Shown here piece after piece: positions 28,401 through 36,784 of a DNA stretch of 46,773 nt. The position numbers and the translations under genes were made by a program. Origin of the DNA: Nitrospinaceae bacterium (lineage in GTDB: Bacteria; Nitrospinota; Nitrospinia; Nitrospinales; VA-1). Numbering within the stretch: position 1 is the stretch's first letter; each line of letters begins with the position of its first letter. Location: the NCBI GenBank assembly GCA_029261455.1, contig JAJDBH010000230.1:1-46773 (forward strand), written 5' to 3'. Under the pieces are notes generated by a model. That model made no database searches. It was not told the origin of the DNA and was given only the letters and a program-made list of their open reading frames with translations.

Positions 28401-28953
28401 GTAATTCAAATAAGGGCGGAGCCAGTAAATTTTTTGGAGTTCTTTGGAGTTCCGCTAATTGCTCTTCTAAAACTGTCCCTCGATCTCCCACCCACCCTAA
28501 TGACACGCCTTGAGGGTCAAAAAACTGAATCCGGTGATTGTAGCGTTCCACTACAACCAGGTTTCCCGAGGGCTCCACCAGGATATCATAGGGCTCGTTC
28601 AATTCTCCTTTGCCATCTCCGCAAGAGCCGAAGGAAAGAAGATGCGTTCCTTTTGAGTCGAATTTTTGTACCCGATGGTTCCAGCTATCGGCGATATAGA
28701 TATTTCCGTCAGGGTCTACCGCGATACCTTTTGGGTATTGAAATTGACCTGGTTCCTTCCCCTTGCTCCCGAAACAATGCAATAGGTTAGATTGAGAATC
28801 GTAGATTTGGACGCGATGGTTGAAATCATCTGAAAGCAGAAGGTGCCCTTCACTTGAGAAACACAGGCCGGAAGGTGGAGACAGTTCTTCGCTGGACGAG
28901 TCTTCAGCTCGATAGGTGCTTTCAAGTTTTATGGAAAACAGGGGAGTTGTCAT
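25417..28953 (-). CDS. Large protein with NHL-repeat propellers at both ends
   Basis: The product has 1178 residues from ATG 28953 (GAGGG ten bases upstream); an in-frame TTG at 29058 would add 35. The N-terminal third (roughly 25-305) has at least five NHL repeats, e.g. PKGIAVDPDGNIYIADSWNH and SIAKDSLGNYFITDSGNHR. The middle 600 residues are mainly helical with coiled-coil-like stretches. The last 270 residues form a second set of NHL repeats (GNLAIDSKGSIYIVKEGD; PSIDSQDNLWIADPENN). NHL propellers bind proteins, RNA or cell-wall ligands. No signal peptide is visible, so location is unclear. It is the last gene of the minus-strand cluster that starts at 43224. Confidence 0.8.
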   Translation of the reverse strand: MTTPLFSIKLESTYRAEDSSSEELSPPSGLCFSSEGHLLLSDDFNHRVQIYDSQSNLLHCFGSKGKEPGQFQYPKGIAVDPDGNIYIADSWNHRVQKFDSKGTHLLSFGSCGDGKGELNEPYDILVEPSGNLVVVERYNHRIQFFDPQGVSLGWVGDRGTVLEEQLAELQRTPKNLLAPPLFELPTSIAKDSLGNYFITDSGNHRVRKFNSQWQEIMSFGEKGSALGQFEYPLCVTVAPNDLLYVADLNNERVQVFSPFGQYLFAIDEASSGQTFAAPCLAAIDLKGCLHIGFTFNTQIYKYLIPLVSQNTLTETLSTLPNPDPAHIFYHALSLEQGNNNAQALIAIEQTLALLNENTPNETPLSIDLKINAALELSHLSKQGVTLNDNTLDLACKLAEEQLRQVRGELLKAFESWQEVALKFNDLLHEEQRKIVKDPDGIRDFNLDLHIAEQEDKKFYRLTRNEIYSFRETVQKFSRLIHSLIESNLSKTQLAHVNEVLLRHTGESLNLMKEYFGQKEKSEESMVQILGESQGETDKLSAFLTQFYSNSRIMDLQTHLQFELQSHWFNLRILVENTPANTSLENFAGKMSGDSSAFEDILKILVGFHEDWLTYPLLEQQFLNSLDALLRTPASGGVTQKTELTLGDLSPISYDSENLDFSSILTTLKAEGSHLNKENETLIWGQDEFQFPEFPEHKEELADSTLKLMATQITYQGKAQELFQQLEEMLHQQINLEIQLKEIRVEDKVSPITINDNIAILQFQIHLLRRMIMSLDINQSINLHRLVLAGAFLSLTDNDVSKAQQFFGVFNDYHSQQNQKIRENSKSCKENILKVFSLAVQAKELNSKYEISKISDSARIENEHRRSHIALDRCEFEYQRNSRIKNILDRLADFRSRLSPSRTYEKTGFKEIRIFEKADVDISHTLNPHGIHYNQDGDLLVINSEDHRVYSYSPLGHFQFYFGGWGNAPEKLQHPGNLAIDSKGSIYIVKEGDRIVKKFSKTGTFLLQFSLGQSGVLYSPSIDSQDNLWIADPENNQVWIMNDQGKTLKTLQGKELNIKEPVSVYCLPNGEYLVGDKSEFLLKHFDVSGNLIQKVDRAEWGVEDIYFMAWHPKYGIYGSDFWNSQIVHFNNKLEVQNVYQKPGKRAGQLGKVTGLSIFNDQLAVANSDGGKIQIFDLSS

Positions 28954-29150
28954 GAACGAGCAAACCCTCAGTTGCGGAGGTTCAGTGCGGGGAAATCCTA
29001 ACAAATTGTCTCGCATTAAATCATAATCTGATTCCGATAACAATAGCCTACATTGCAAGCATAGCTATCTGTTTTTCCGGGGATCAGAGCGGCTTCTTCT
29101 AGAGAAGGAGAGATTGTTGTAGCTTTTACGAAATGCGTCGGTGATATGCT

Positions 29151-30653
29151 TCAGGAATTCATTGCCAGATATTTAGCATAAAGAGCACTGACCAGCTTGG
29201 AAGCGTCAAACTTTTCCCTTCTTGCTGGTATTTGTGACGGGGGATCTATCATGACCAGAAAATAAAGGTAAGCGAAAGCAAGATCATGCTCAAAATGGTA
29301 TTGCACTGCCAGTTCAAAATATTTTCGCGCCTCTGGATAATCCTTTTGATTTAATTCGATTTCACCCAGATGAAAATAGGCCCTGCCTTTGAGAGAGAAA
29401 TCGTGGTGATTTTTCAAGGATTTTAAAAATTCCTGCCGAGCACCACTCCAATTTTTTTCTGTCTTCATATTAGAAGCTAATCTATATATTGTCAGAGGGT
29501 CATCGCCCTTGCTTATTTCGCCAGAGTTTCTGGCCAATGATAAGTCAGCGTAATTTTTGAGGTTTGTAAGAATGCAGTGTTGGCATTGCATTGGCTTGTT
29601 CTCCTTGGGAGAGCAGAAATGCAGGTAACGCAGATATCGTATGGGAAACGAGTTCCAATTTTCTTTGCTGTCAAATCCTTCAATCGATTTCGGGACTTCC
29701 AATAAGCCATTACAAACACCTGCTTTTACAGTGGTAGGGCTTGTGCCTATCAGACTTAACCAGTTGTCGAGATAAGGACAGCTGCTTGCGTCATTAAAAG
29801 ACTTGGTGAATCCTGTTTGTGTTACATCGACTCCTTCACTATTCCATCGATCTAAAACGGCGTTGATCTTGTTTTTAGAGTTTTCAAAATCAGCGAAAAC
29901 AGTTTTCTTGAAATTCCGATGGTCAAAAGAAGTCATGGGGTCAATCGTGATTTCTTGTATGCCGTGTTGCTGGGCGGTGCTTATGAGATCACTCAACTCA
30001 TCCTGGTTGTCCTGACTAACAGTGATGTTGAGGGAGACCTTCGGAAATATGCTATTCATTTCCTTCTTCAAGTGTTCTACCCAATCGACTTTTTCCCAGA
30101 ACTTCTTGATATAGTCGGGGTTTCCAGAGCCGTGCCCCAGGGTTGTATTTCCATCAAATGAAAATGTGAGAATTTTGAGTTCGGCTTTAATAAGGTCGCG
30201 GGTTTTTTCTCGAGTTAAAGGAACACCACTGGTGTAAATGATAGATATCTTGTCTTGTATTTTCCCCAGGAAATTCAACATATGCGGTGACTCAAGGGTT
30301 TCCCCGAGTCCGCAAAAAATCACATAGGAAGAATTTTGAATCCAAGGCATGTAGGAGTCGAATTGTTCCGGGCTCATATGAGAATAATTTTCAAAGAGCC
30401 GGGTTTTACTTGAAAACCCTGTGCAACACATTTGGCAACCGACCCCACATGTATATGAAGGGAAGAAGATTACAAAATCAGGGTCATTTGCTTTGAGATG
30501 ACTCAATGGCAAAGCTTTTCCGTGAACACTGTCCATCAATTTGGCGAGCAAAGGCAATTCGTGTGGATTTTCCTTAAGTAGAAATGCGGCCTTTTCTAGA
30601 TCGTCAGTCAAAACAGAAGAAATGATGCTTTGTTCGAGATTTAAGCTGTGCAT
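29151..30653 (-). CDS. Radical SAM protein with C-terminal TPR (paralogue 1)
   Basis: The 500-residue protein has a helical N-terminal domain (1-60), then Cys69, Cys73 and Cys76 in YTCGVGCQMCCTGF, the radical SAM cluster motif C-x3-C-x2-C with an unusual filling. GLGETLESPHM and SFDGNTTLGHGSG lie further on. A set of extra cysteines (NDASSCPYL, GVCNGLL, HFCSPKENKPMQCQHC) looks like a SPASM/twitch-type auxiliary cluster. The last 100 residues are TPR (KGRAYFHLGEIELNQKDYPEARKYF in two parts). The substrate is unknown; SPASM radical SAM enzymes often modify peptides, but others act on sugars or lipids. Its paralogue lies 52 bp upstream. GGAG precedes the ATG. Confidence 0.82.
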   Translation of the reverse strand: MHSLNLEQSIISSVLTDDLEKAAFLLKENPHELPLLAKLMDSVHGKALPLSHLKANDPDFVIFFPSYTCGVGCQMCCTGFSSKTRLFENYSHMSPEQFDSYMPWIQNSSYVIFCGLGETLESPHMLNFLGKIQDKISIIYTSGVPLTREKTRDLIKAELKILTFSFDGNTTLGHGSGNPDYIKKFWEKVDWVEHLKKEMNSIFPKVSLNITVSQDNQDELSDLISTAQQHGIQEITIDPMTSFDHRNFKKTVFADFENSKNKINAVLDRWNSEGVDVTQTGFTKSFNDASSCPYLDNWLSLIGTSPTTVKAGVCNGLLEVPKSIEGFDSKENWNSFPIRYLRYLHFCSPKENKPMQCQHCILTNLKNYADLSLARNSGEISKGDDPLTIYRLASNMKTEKNWSGARQEFLKSLKNHHDFSLKGRAYFHLGEIELNQKDYPEARKYFELAVQYHFEHDLAFAYLYFLVMIDPPSQIPARREKFDASKLVSALYAKYLAMNS

Positions 30654-30696
30654 TGCACGTGCTCCAATGAAAGGGATATGCCTTCCGGATTTTTTT

Positions 30697-30736
30697 CAAG
30701 AATCATCATTCCTGATTTTCTCCAAGAATCATCATT
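30697..30736. repeat. Short direct duplication at the end of paralogue 2
   Basis: CAAGAATCATCATT occurs at 30697-30710 and again at 30723-30736, an offset of 26 bp. The intervening bases and stop codon mean the first copy lies partly outside the gene. The offset is not a multiple of three, so the duplication changed the C-terminal reading frame and now ends the protein at 30706. Confidence 0.7.
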
Positions 30737-32121
30737 AATAAATAAAGATAGGCAAATGCCAGTTGATGTTCATAATAGTTTTTAACGGTTTGCTGGAACA
30801 ATTCATAAGCTTCTGGGTATTTTTTTTTGCGAACTTTCTGTTCGGCTAGATGGAAATAAGCCCTGCCCTTCCATGTGGGGTCACCGCTTTTATCGATGAT
30901 GGTTTTATAATTTTTTTCGGCCTTTTCCCACTGGTTATTTTTTTTCAACTTCCCGGCTTCCAAATAAAGAGGATAGGCTTCGAAGGTGTTTTGACGAGGC
31001 TGCATTTTCTTGGCAAATTTCAGGGGATGCATCTCCCAGCAGGTATCACATGCTGAAGGTAAAGACTCTGATTCCCCTTGGTCATGCATATGTCGAAAAT
31101 ATCGAAAAGGAAAAGAATTCCAATAGGTATCAGGAGATTCATCTCTGATTTTTATAGGCATCTTGATCGGCCCACAACAAACGGAAGGGTGGTAACGATC
31201 CTCATTAAATGCAAGCATCCTGTCAACAGAGGAGCAGGGTTGCGAGTTCTTTATTTCATTTGCGTTGCCGAACTTGACCTGGAGACCTTTTTTGTTGCCT
31301 CTTTCAATCGATCTATTGATTTTAGTTTGATAATATTTGAAATCTGTAAAAATTGACTTTTTGTATAGATCATCGTTAAGAGGAGTCATAATGCTCAACA
31401 AGAGCAATATGGCATTTTTGGAAAGTGCCAGATCAACCATTTCATCCAGTTGATCCACGTTTTCATTGTTTAAAACCATGTTGATCATGATATGGGGGCG
31501 TTCCACGCCAAGTTCTTTTTTTGTAGCCTGTACCATATCGATCCTGTTTAAAATCGTTTTACTGTACTTTTCACTACCACTTCCATGTCCTGCGCTTGTT
31601 ATTCCGTCAAATGAAAAACAAATGGTTGTTAGATTTGAGTCGATCAGGCGTTTTACTTTTTCTTTGGTTAAAGGGACTCCGCTCGTTGTCAGGGTGGTGG
31701 GTTTCCCTTTAGCTTTTTTGACGAAATCGTAAATGTGCGGACTGTCGAGAGTTTCCCCTGTTCCTACATATACAACAAGACTTGCGGTATCTATCCATGG
31801 GAGAACTTCATCAAACTGTTCAGGGGAAACATATTTGTAATCGTCAAACTTAGAAGTGCGATCCGCAAACCCAGAACTGCACATTTGGCAGCCAATGCCG
31901 CAAGTATAGGAAACAGCAGTGGTTATTTCTTGGGGAAGTTGTGCGGTAAGGTTTTGCAAGGGAAGGGGTTTGTCGATCACTTTTCCCAGTAGTTCAGAAA
32001 TGCCACTCAGTGCACCATCATCCTGCTTCAATAACCTTTTGGCTTGCTCCAGATCATCCACCAAAATGGCTCTCAGGGCTTTGTTTTGCAGGTCAGGCCA
32101 GTCACGTTTCTCAAATTCCAT
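30706..32121 (-). CDS. Radical SAM protein with C-terminal TPR (paralogue 2)
   Basis: The 471-residue protein is a clear paralogue of the gene downstream over its full length, with the same order of modules. It has an N-terminal helical domain (VDDLEQAKRLLKQ), then the 4Fe-4S cysteines 74, 78 and 81 (YTCGIGCQMCSSGF). GTGETLDSPHIYDF, SFDGITSAGHGSG and C-terminal cysteines (PCSSVD, VCCGPI, ACDTCWEMH) follow, and then a TPR tail with KGRAYFHLAEQKVRKKKYPEA. Such pairs of divergent paralogues suggest two substrates or a heteromer. The stop region is a 26-bp short tandem duplication (see the repeat entry). Function is unknown. Confidence 0.82.
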   Translation of the reverse strand: MEFEKRDWPDLQNKALRAILVDDLEQAKRLLKQDDGALSGISELLGKVIDKPLPLQNLTAQLPQEITTAVSYTCGIGCQMCSSGFADRTSKFDDYKYVSPEQFDEVLPWIDTASLVVYVGTGETLDSPHIYDFVKKAKGKPTTLTTSGVPLTKEKVKRLIDSNLTTICFSFDGITSAGHGSGSEKYSKTILNRIDMVQATKKELGVERPHIMINMVLNNENVDQLDEMVDLALSKNAILLLLSIMTPLNDDLYKKSIFTDFKYYQTKINRSIERGNKKGLQVKFGNANEIKNSQPCSSVDRMLAFNEDRYHPSVCCGPIKMPIKIRDESPDTYWNSFPFRYFRHMHDQGESESLPSACDTCWEMHPLKFAKKMQPRQNTFEAYPLYLEAGKLKKNNQWEKAEKNYKTIIDKSGDPTWKGRAYFHLAEQKVRKKKYPEAYELFQQTVKNYYEHQLAFAYLYLLMMILGENQE

Positions 32122-32273
32122 GGCTTAGGTCTTTCTGAGAGTTAATAATAGGGTGTTCTGAGTCACTTCTTCCGTTTCGGTCTTTTCCTCGGACTTCTAA
32201 AGAGTGAGTACCAATACTTCTTTTTTTTCGGTTTTGTAAGCTTGACCTCCCTGGATGGGAAATTAAGCTTTCG

Positions 32274-32683
32274 TCAGCGCTCTTTTAGTTTGTTCTCGAC
32301 TTCCTCAAACTCGACAATTTCAAACGAGCTTTCAGGGGCCAGCTTTTTTTCAACGCCCCCTATTTCCATGTTCACGCAAAAAAAGGTAAGGCCAAAGCTG
32401 GGTTTCTTTTCCCAGTCGGGTGCATGAAATTCAGGGGGCAGGAGGGGTTCTTCGTAGGTGTGAGTCGGTAGCTCCTGCAGACCGCATTCAGGAAGCGGTA
32501 AGCCTTCTTTTTTGACAAGGTAAAATTTTTATCCAGAAAAAGCATGGACAGCCTGGGCAGGGATGTTGAGCTTTGTTCAGGGAGGGACGAAGGGATAAAC
32601 AGGATATATTCTTGCGCGCTCGAAGAAACAGGAGGGTCTAAATCGAAGGCCAATAAAAAGTTTTTTCTGACGAGTGTCGGCAT
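32274..32683 (-). pseudogene. Frameshifted partial copy of the adjacent methyltransferase N-terminal domain
   Basis: A ribosome-binding site (AGGAG) and ATG at 32683 start a frame matching residues 3-60 of the gene upstream (LLAFDLDPPVSSSAQEYILFI versus LLAFDFHIPDPSGTQEDILFI, in parts). At the run of A residues near 32512 one base appears to be missing. In the -1/+2 frame the match continues (GLPLPECGL, THTYEEPLLPPEF, FGLTFFCVNMEI, VEFEEVENKLKER) to a TGA at 32274-32276. It stops where the full gene has residue 138, so the methyltransferase domain is missing. A basic stretch in the same frame (to a stop near 32163) may be a further remnant. It is a broken duplicate. Confidence 0.8.
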
Positions 32684-32776
32684 TAATAAGAACTCCTGAG
32701 TTGTTTTTTCCGGGTAGGCCATTCAGTTTTTTCTAAACCCATGTTCTGATTCTCCCTAACTCTCTATAAATAAAAC

Positions 32777-33868
32777 TTAAACTTTGTTGGCCATGAAAAG
32801 ATAGTCTTCCCGCCGAAACTCATGATAATCCTCATTGCAAAGAAGGGTGTCATAGGCGGCTCTGGTTACGCCAAATACGTTTCCGTCAAAGTTGGCGCGG
32901 GAATAATCGTGGAGAGCGATGACTCCGCCGGGAACCAGATAGCGAGACCATAAGGTTATATCTTTATAGCACTGCTCATAGGAGTGATCTCCGTCAATAA
33001 AGAGGAGGCGAATTCTTTTATCCCTTCTCTCTTCCCAGTCCCGTACTCCATCTTCTGAGTTGATCTGATTGAAAACTATCCAATCTTCAACCTGGTTTTT
33101 CTTGAAATAATTTTCCTTTAAAGGGTATTGCTTGGGGTCGAAGGTATAAACTTTTTCTCTATTCTCTTTTTTTGAGCCCTTGCTGAGAATGATCGATGAG
33201 CCGCCAAGGAAATTTCCGATATTTACAATGGCTCCTTCAGCAGGTCCGTAACGTCCCAGATTAAACAGTTTACTTCTTTCTCCATGGCTCAACAAGGTCA
33301 GCGGTAAAAAAAGAGATTCCTCATCAAACTCCCACTTTGCTGACCATGCTTCCATGTCACGGTGAGTCAACTTCCAAACTCGAAAATTCTTGTCGATCAC
33401 ATAGGAATCTTCTTTTAATCCGGAATTTTCCAGAAAGTCGAGAATGTTTCCATAACGGTCTTTTAATTTATCTTCCACTTTTTCATATTCGACTTCCTCG
33501 ACCGAAGCATCGGGTTTGTCCATTTTCATGGACACTTTTATTTCCATATTCACGCAGAAAAATACCAGGCCGAACTTGCTTTCCAGGGATTGTGTTTTCC
33601 ATGCCTGAACATTGAATTCGGGAGGAAGATGTGGTTCGTTGTAGGTTTGAATTTGTATGTTTTGTAAGTCGTGTTCTGGAAAGGGGGCACCTTTCTTCTT
33701 TAAAAGAGTGATTTTTTTGTCCGGATATAGTTTTGTCAATCTGGATAGGGAAACTTCACTTTGATCAGGAGGGCTTGAATGGATGAACAGGATATCCTCC
33801 TGCGTCCCGGAGGGATCGGGAATGTGGAAATCGAAGGCCAATAAAAGGCTTTTACTGGGGATGGGCAT
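32777..33868 (-). CDS. Class I methyltransferase with unusual N-terminal domain
   Basis: The 363-residue protein has a strong ribosome-binding site (AAGGAGG). Residues 1-110 are an alpha/beta domain whose EDILFIHSSPPDQSEVSLS-RLTKLYPDKKITLLKKKG pattern resembles the first Rossmann half of GT9/GT-B glycosyltransferases; this is tentative. Residues about 205-350 are a Methyltransf_24-type domain: GAIVNIGNFLGGSSIILSKG (motif I), a VYTFDPKQY acidic strand, and LLFIDGDHSYEQC with IDGDH at 291-295. Members are found in glycan and antibiotic clusters and often methylate sugars. It lies 18 bp downstream of a GT2 gene. The N-terminal domain was duplicated next door. Confidence 0.78.
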   Translation of the reverse strand: MPIPSKSLLLAFDFHIPDPSGTQEDILFIHSSPPDQSEVSLSRLTKLYPDKKITLLKKKGAPFPEHDLQNIQIQTYNEPHLPPEFNVQAWKTQSLESKFGLVFFCVNMEIKVSMKMDKPDASVEEVEYEKVEDKLKDRYGNILDFLENSGLKEDSYVIDKNFRVWKLTHRDMEAWSAKWEFDEESLFLPLTLLSHGERSKLFNLGRYGPAEGAIVNIGNFLGGSSIILSKGSKKENREKVYTFDPKQYPLKENYFKKNQVEDWIVFNQINSEDGVRDWEERRDKRIRLLFIDGDHSYEQCYKDITLWSRYLVPGGVIALHDYSRANFDGNVFGVTRAAYDTLLCNEDYHEFRREDYLFMANKV

Positions 33869-33886
33869 AAAAAACCTCCTTAGATT

Positions 33887-35212
33887 TCACTCGGATTTGG
33901 CAATTGGGCTGATAGCTGCCAGGTAATGTCGGGCCTTTTGATGGGCCGGGTTGATTTTTAAACATTGTTCGAAGTGATCAATGGCCTGTGAAATTTTTTC
34001 TGATTTAAGAGAGACTTCGCCAAGGTGAAAATAAGCCCCGGCACAAGGTTCTTTTTGATTTTTATTGCAAGCACGTGTGACTTTGTTATAGAACTTTTTG
34101 GCGTTTTCAAAATCGTTGTTCTCTTTATAAATAGAGCCTATGGAATACATAACTTCGATGCTTTTGGATTTTAGATTTATCAAGGTACGTAATACTTGTT
34201 CCATTTTTTTTGGCATTTTATTTCTTAAATAGGCCAAGGCCAGCCTTGCCATGATCCGGTGTTTTAAATCGTGTTCGGCATAGGGCCAGGCTTCTTCAAA
34301 CCTGGAAATGCTTGCATCATAATTTTCCGATTTAAAATGAGTTTCTCCGATGCAATGAAGCTGAGACGACATTTCGTTCAACGTTGGCTTCAGGAGCACA
34401 TGGCGTTTTGCAGGATAGGGTCTGGTTTTTGGCTTTGAAGCTTTATTCATCAGGTCAATTCTATGCTTGATGAGCTCTACCTTCATTTTGGTGCATTTTA
34501 TCGTATCGGAAACAATTTTATGATACCCCTTCTTTTTGGATGCATCTATTCGAGGGTCACTGCCTAATTGCTTTTCAAATTCATCCTTCCATTCTTTATC
34601 TTTGAATATATTTGCGAGTGTCAGGTTTTCGTAATGGAAAAGTTTGTTTGCGATATTTTCATCGATTAAACCGTAGGAGTGGTTTAATTTTCTGGTTTTG
34701 AGTAAAATATCGGCCCCCACATCACTTTGATACCTGTACCCCCAGCGGTATTGCGGGACAAAGGTGCAATTATTTTTTTTGAAAAACTCTGTTTTTACTA
34801 ATAGACAATAAGGCAATGCACGTTCCTTGAATTTCCCCCAATAGTCACCTCTGTATTTTGGGCGGATTTCGCCTACAAAAGCCGCGTCATTTTCCGCAGC
34901 CTTTTTCAGTATATCCTTGAGCCAATTGAAATCCAGAATCTCTACATCGGAATCCATTGCTAAAAAATATTTTGTCCTGACCATTTTTACCCCTATGTCC
35001 AAAGCTCTTCCATGCCTTTCTCCCATTTTGATGCCGGAAATCATTACAACTTTTACCCATGGAAATTGTTCTAATAATTTGAGAGTGCCATCGGTTGAGA
35101 AATTATCTATCACTATTACCCGGTATGGGGCTTTTGTATATTTCCTGATAGAGAGCAGACAAAGGTGCAAAGCTTCTTTGGTATTTTCACTGGCAATAAT
35201 AATTGTGACCAT
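33887..35212 (-). CDS. Family 2 glycosyltransferase with C-terminal TPR
   Basis: The 441-residue protein starts directly in the GT2 fold (VTIIIASENTKEALHLCL). The nucleotide-binding site is VIDNFSTDGT and the metal-binding DxD equivalent is DSD at 87-89 (FLAMDSDVEIL). The catalytic domain ends near 240; the remainder (about 295-440) is TPR, ending GAYFHLGEVSLKSEKISQAIDHFEQC. The tail resembles those of the radical SAM proteins downstream (AYFHLGE). There is no membrane segment, so it is probably a cytoplasmic transferase using a nucleotide sugar. It lies between the B12-type radical SAM and methyltransferase genes with gaps of 57 and 18 bp. Confidence 0.85.
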   Translation of the reverse strand: MVTIIIASENTKEALHLCLLSIRKYTKAPYRVIVIDNFSTDGTLKLLEQFPWVKVVMISGIKMGERHGRALDIGVKMVRTKYFLAMDSDVEILDFNWLKDILKKAAENDAAFVGEIRPKYRGDYWGKFKERALPYCLLVKTEFFKKNNCTFVPQYRWGYRYQSDVGADILLKTRKLNHSYGLIDENIANKLFHYENLTLANIFKDKEWKDEFEKQLGSDPRIDASKKKGYHKIVSDTIKCTKMKVELIKHRIDLMNKASKPKTRPYPAKRHVLLKPTLNEMSSQLHCIGETHFKSENYDASISRFEEAWPYAEHDLKHRIMARLALAYLRNKMPKKMEQVLRTLINLKSKSIEVMYSIGSIYKENNDFENAKKFYNKVTRACNKNQKEPCAGAYFHLGEVSLKSEKISQAIDHFEQCLKINPAHQKARHYLAAISPIAKSE

Positions 35213-35269
35213 GGATTCGCTCGAAAAATCGTTTTCTTTTGAAAGTATCTGGTAGTGCGGTTTTTTTTC

Positions 35270-36784
35270 TTAGATCGACTTATTGTTTCTTTTGGCAAAT
35301 AAAAACAACTGGTAGTCTAACGGAAATCCGAACAGTTTATGTTCCCAGCGAAATTTGGCTATTCTGGCAAATAACTGATAGGCCCATACAAAGATGAGTT
35401 TCTTAACGGGATTTTTAATTCTTCCTTTTGCCCAAAGAATTGTGTCCGTATCGAGGAACATGAATATATAACTCGATATCATCGAAACCATGCGGGCCTG
35501 TTTGGAGGTGACCCAGGGTGTTTGTTTGTCGTAGAGTTTCATGTGAGCCCAGCCTTCCAGTTGTTTGGGTTCCTGGAATCCGAGCTCGACGGCGGTGTCA
35601 TATAATGGAGTGCCGGGATAGGGCATGTATATAAACATCTGCCCTCGGTTGCGGCTATCATAAGAGAGAAACTTGTCTAGCATGTTGATGGTAGAGCTGA
35701 TCTGTCCGTTTGTTTTTTCTGTCAATTCCTTATGTGTATGGTTCAGCATGGGAATGCCTACAAGAGTAGAAAAGATGACCTTGATGCCGTATTGGCGGCA
35801 CTTTTCCGCAAACTTGTAATTGTCTTCGACATCCATATCCTTATCAATAACATCCAGAGACTCCTGATCACCGGACTCGGCTCCACACAAAATGCTATAG
35901 GTTTTGGAATCTCGTAAAAGCTCCCAAAGCTCGTCATCGGCTTCTGCCAATTGTTTTGCACGTCCATCGAGGTTGCCGAGCCTGATGGTTAATCCTCGGT
36001 CAATGATGCCTTTCAGGATAGCTTTTGCTCGTTTAATATTCACAAAAAACAGACTGTCGTACAGGTTGACTCCGTTGACGTTATAAGTGTTCTGTAATTT
36101 TTCAAGATCGTCCAGAACCGCTTCAGGGTTCAACCCGACCCATCTCCTGTCGTTAACAGTGACTTCGCTACAGAATGCACACCGGTAGGGGCACCCGTAA
36201 CTTGAAACGTAGTTGATTGTCCGGGTTGCAAACTCTGTGACAACAACACATTTTTCTATATCGACGAGATGATATGGAAGTGGTGGCCAGTCGTCAATCG
36301 ACTCCAGTTCTCTGTTCGGATTGATATGTGTTTGTCCGTTTTCTTTCCAGAGCACTCCGGGGATGCCCTCATAGTTTTCACCTTTTTCAATTCGCTTGAC
36401 GACATCATAGAGAGCTCTTGCGCCCTGCCCTTTGATGACAATGTCTATGTAGGGGTTTTCCAGAACCTGCTCAGGGTGAACTGAAGGATGCCAGCCGCCC
36501 CATATTATTTTTATATCCTTATTGGCTTCCTTGGCAATTTTACTGGCCTTGATGCCCCCCTCTATCTGCAGGCCTGTCATGGCGGTTATTCCTAAAACCA
36601 GGCTATTTTTGGCAGACTCACGTATTTCCTCGTATGGATCGTCATAGAGGTTTTCAGCGATGATATTTATAGGGTAACCATCCTTGTCAAGAAATCGGGA
36701 TACGCAAATCAGGGGGATAGGAAGATCGACGGGCTTGTAATAGGGGTCGGGTCTTGGATTGAATAACAGGATCGATTTTTTCAT
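35270..36784 (-). CDS. B12-binding-domain-type radical SAM protein
   Basis: The 504-residue protein has an N-terminal alpha/beta domain (1-150) of the cobalamin-binding type (GITAMTGLQIEGGIKAS, IIWGGWHPSVHPEQVLENP, IDIVIKGQGARAL), though the cobalt-ligating DxHxxG motif is not seen. The radical SAM domain follows with Cys198, Cys202 and Cys205 (YGCPYRCAFCSE). The C-terminal region (430-504) has a hydrophobic segment. This is the architecture of BchE/HpnJ-like enzymes and many uncharacterised methyltransferases or cyclases. Absence of DxHxxG hints that cobalamin may be bound base-off differently or not at all. The substrate is unknown. Confidence 0.83.
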   Translation of the reverse strand: MKKSILLFNPRPDPYYKPVDLPIPLICVSRFLDKDGYPINIIAENLYDDPYEEIRESAKNSLVLGITAMTGLQIEGGIKASKIAKEANKDIKIIWGGWHPSVHPEQVLENPYIDIVIKGQGARALYDVVKRIEKGENYEGIPGVLWKENGQTHINPNRELESIDDWPPLPYHLVDIEKCVVVTEFATRTINYVSSYGCPYRCAFCSEVTVNDRRWVGLNPEAVLDDLEKLQNTYNVNGVNLYDSLFFVNIKRAKAILKGIIDRGLTIRLGNLDGRAKQLAEADDELWELLRDSKTYSILCGAESGDQESLDVIDKDMDVEDNYKFAEKCRQYGIKVIFSTLVGIPMLNHTHKELTEKTNGQISSTINMLDKFLSYDSRNRGQMFIYMPYPGTPLYDTAVELGFQEPKQLEGWAHMKLYDKQTPWVTSKQARMVSMISSYIFMFLDTDTILWAKGRIKNPVKKLIFVWAYQLFARIAKFRWEHKLFGFPLDYQLFLFAKRNNKSI

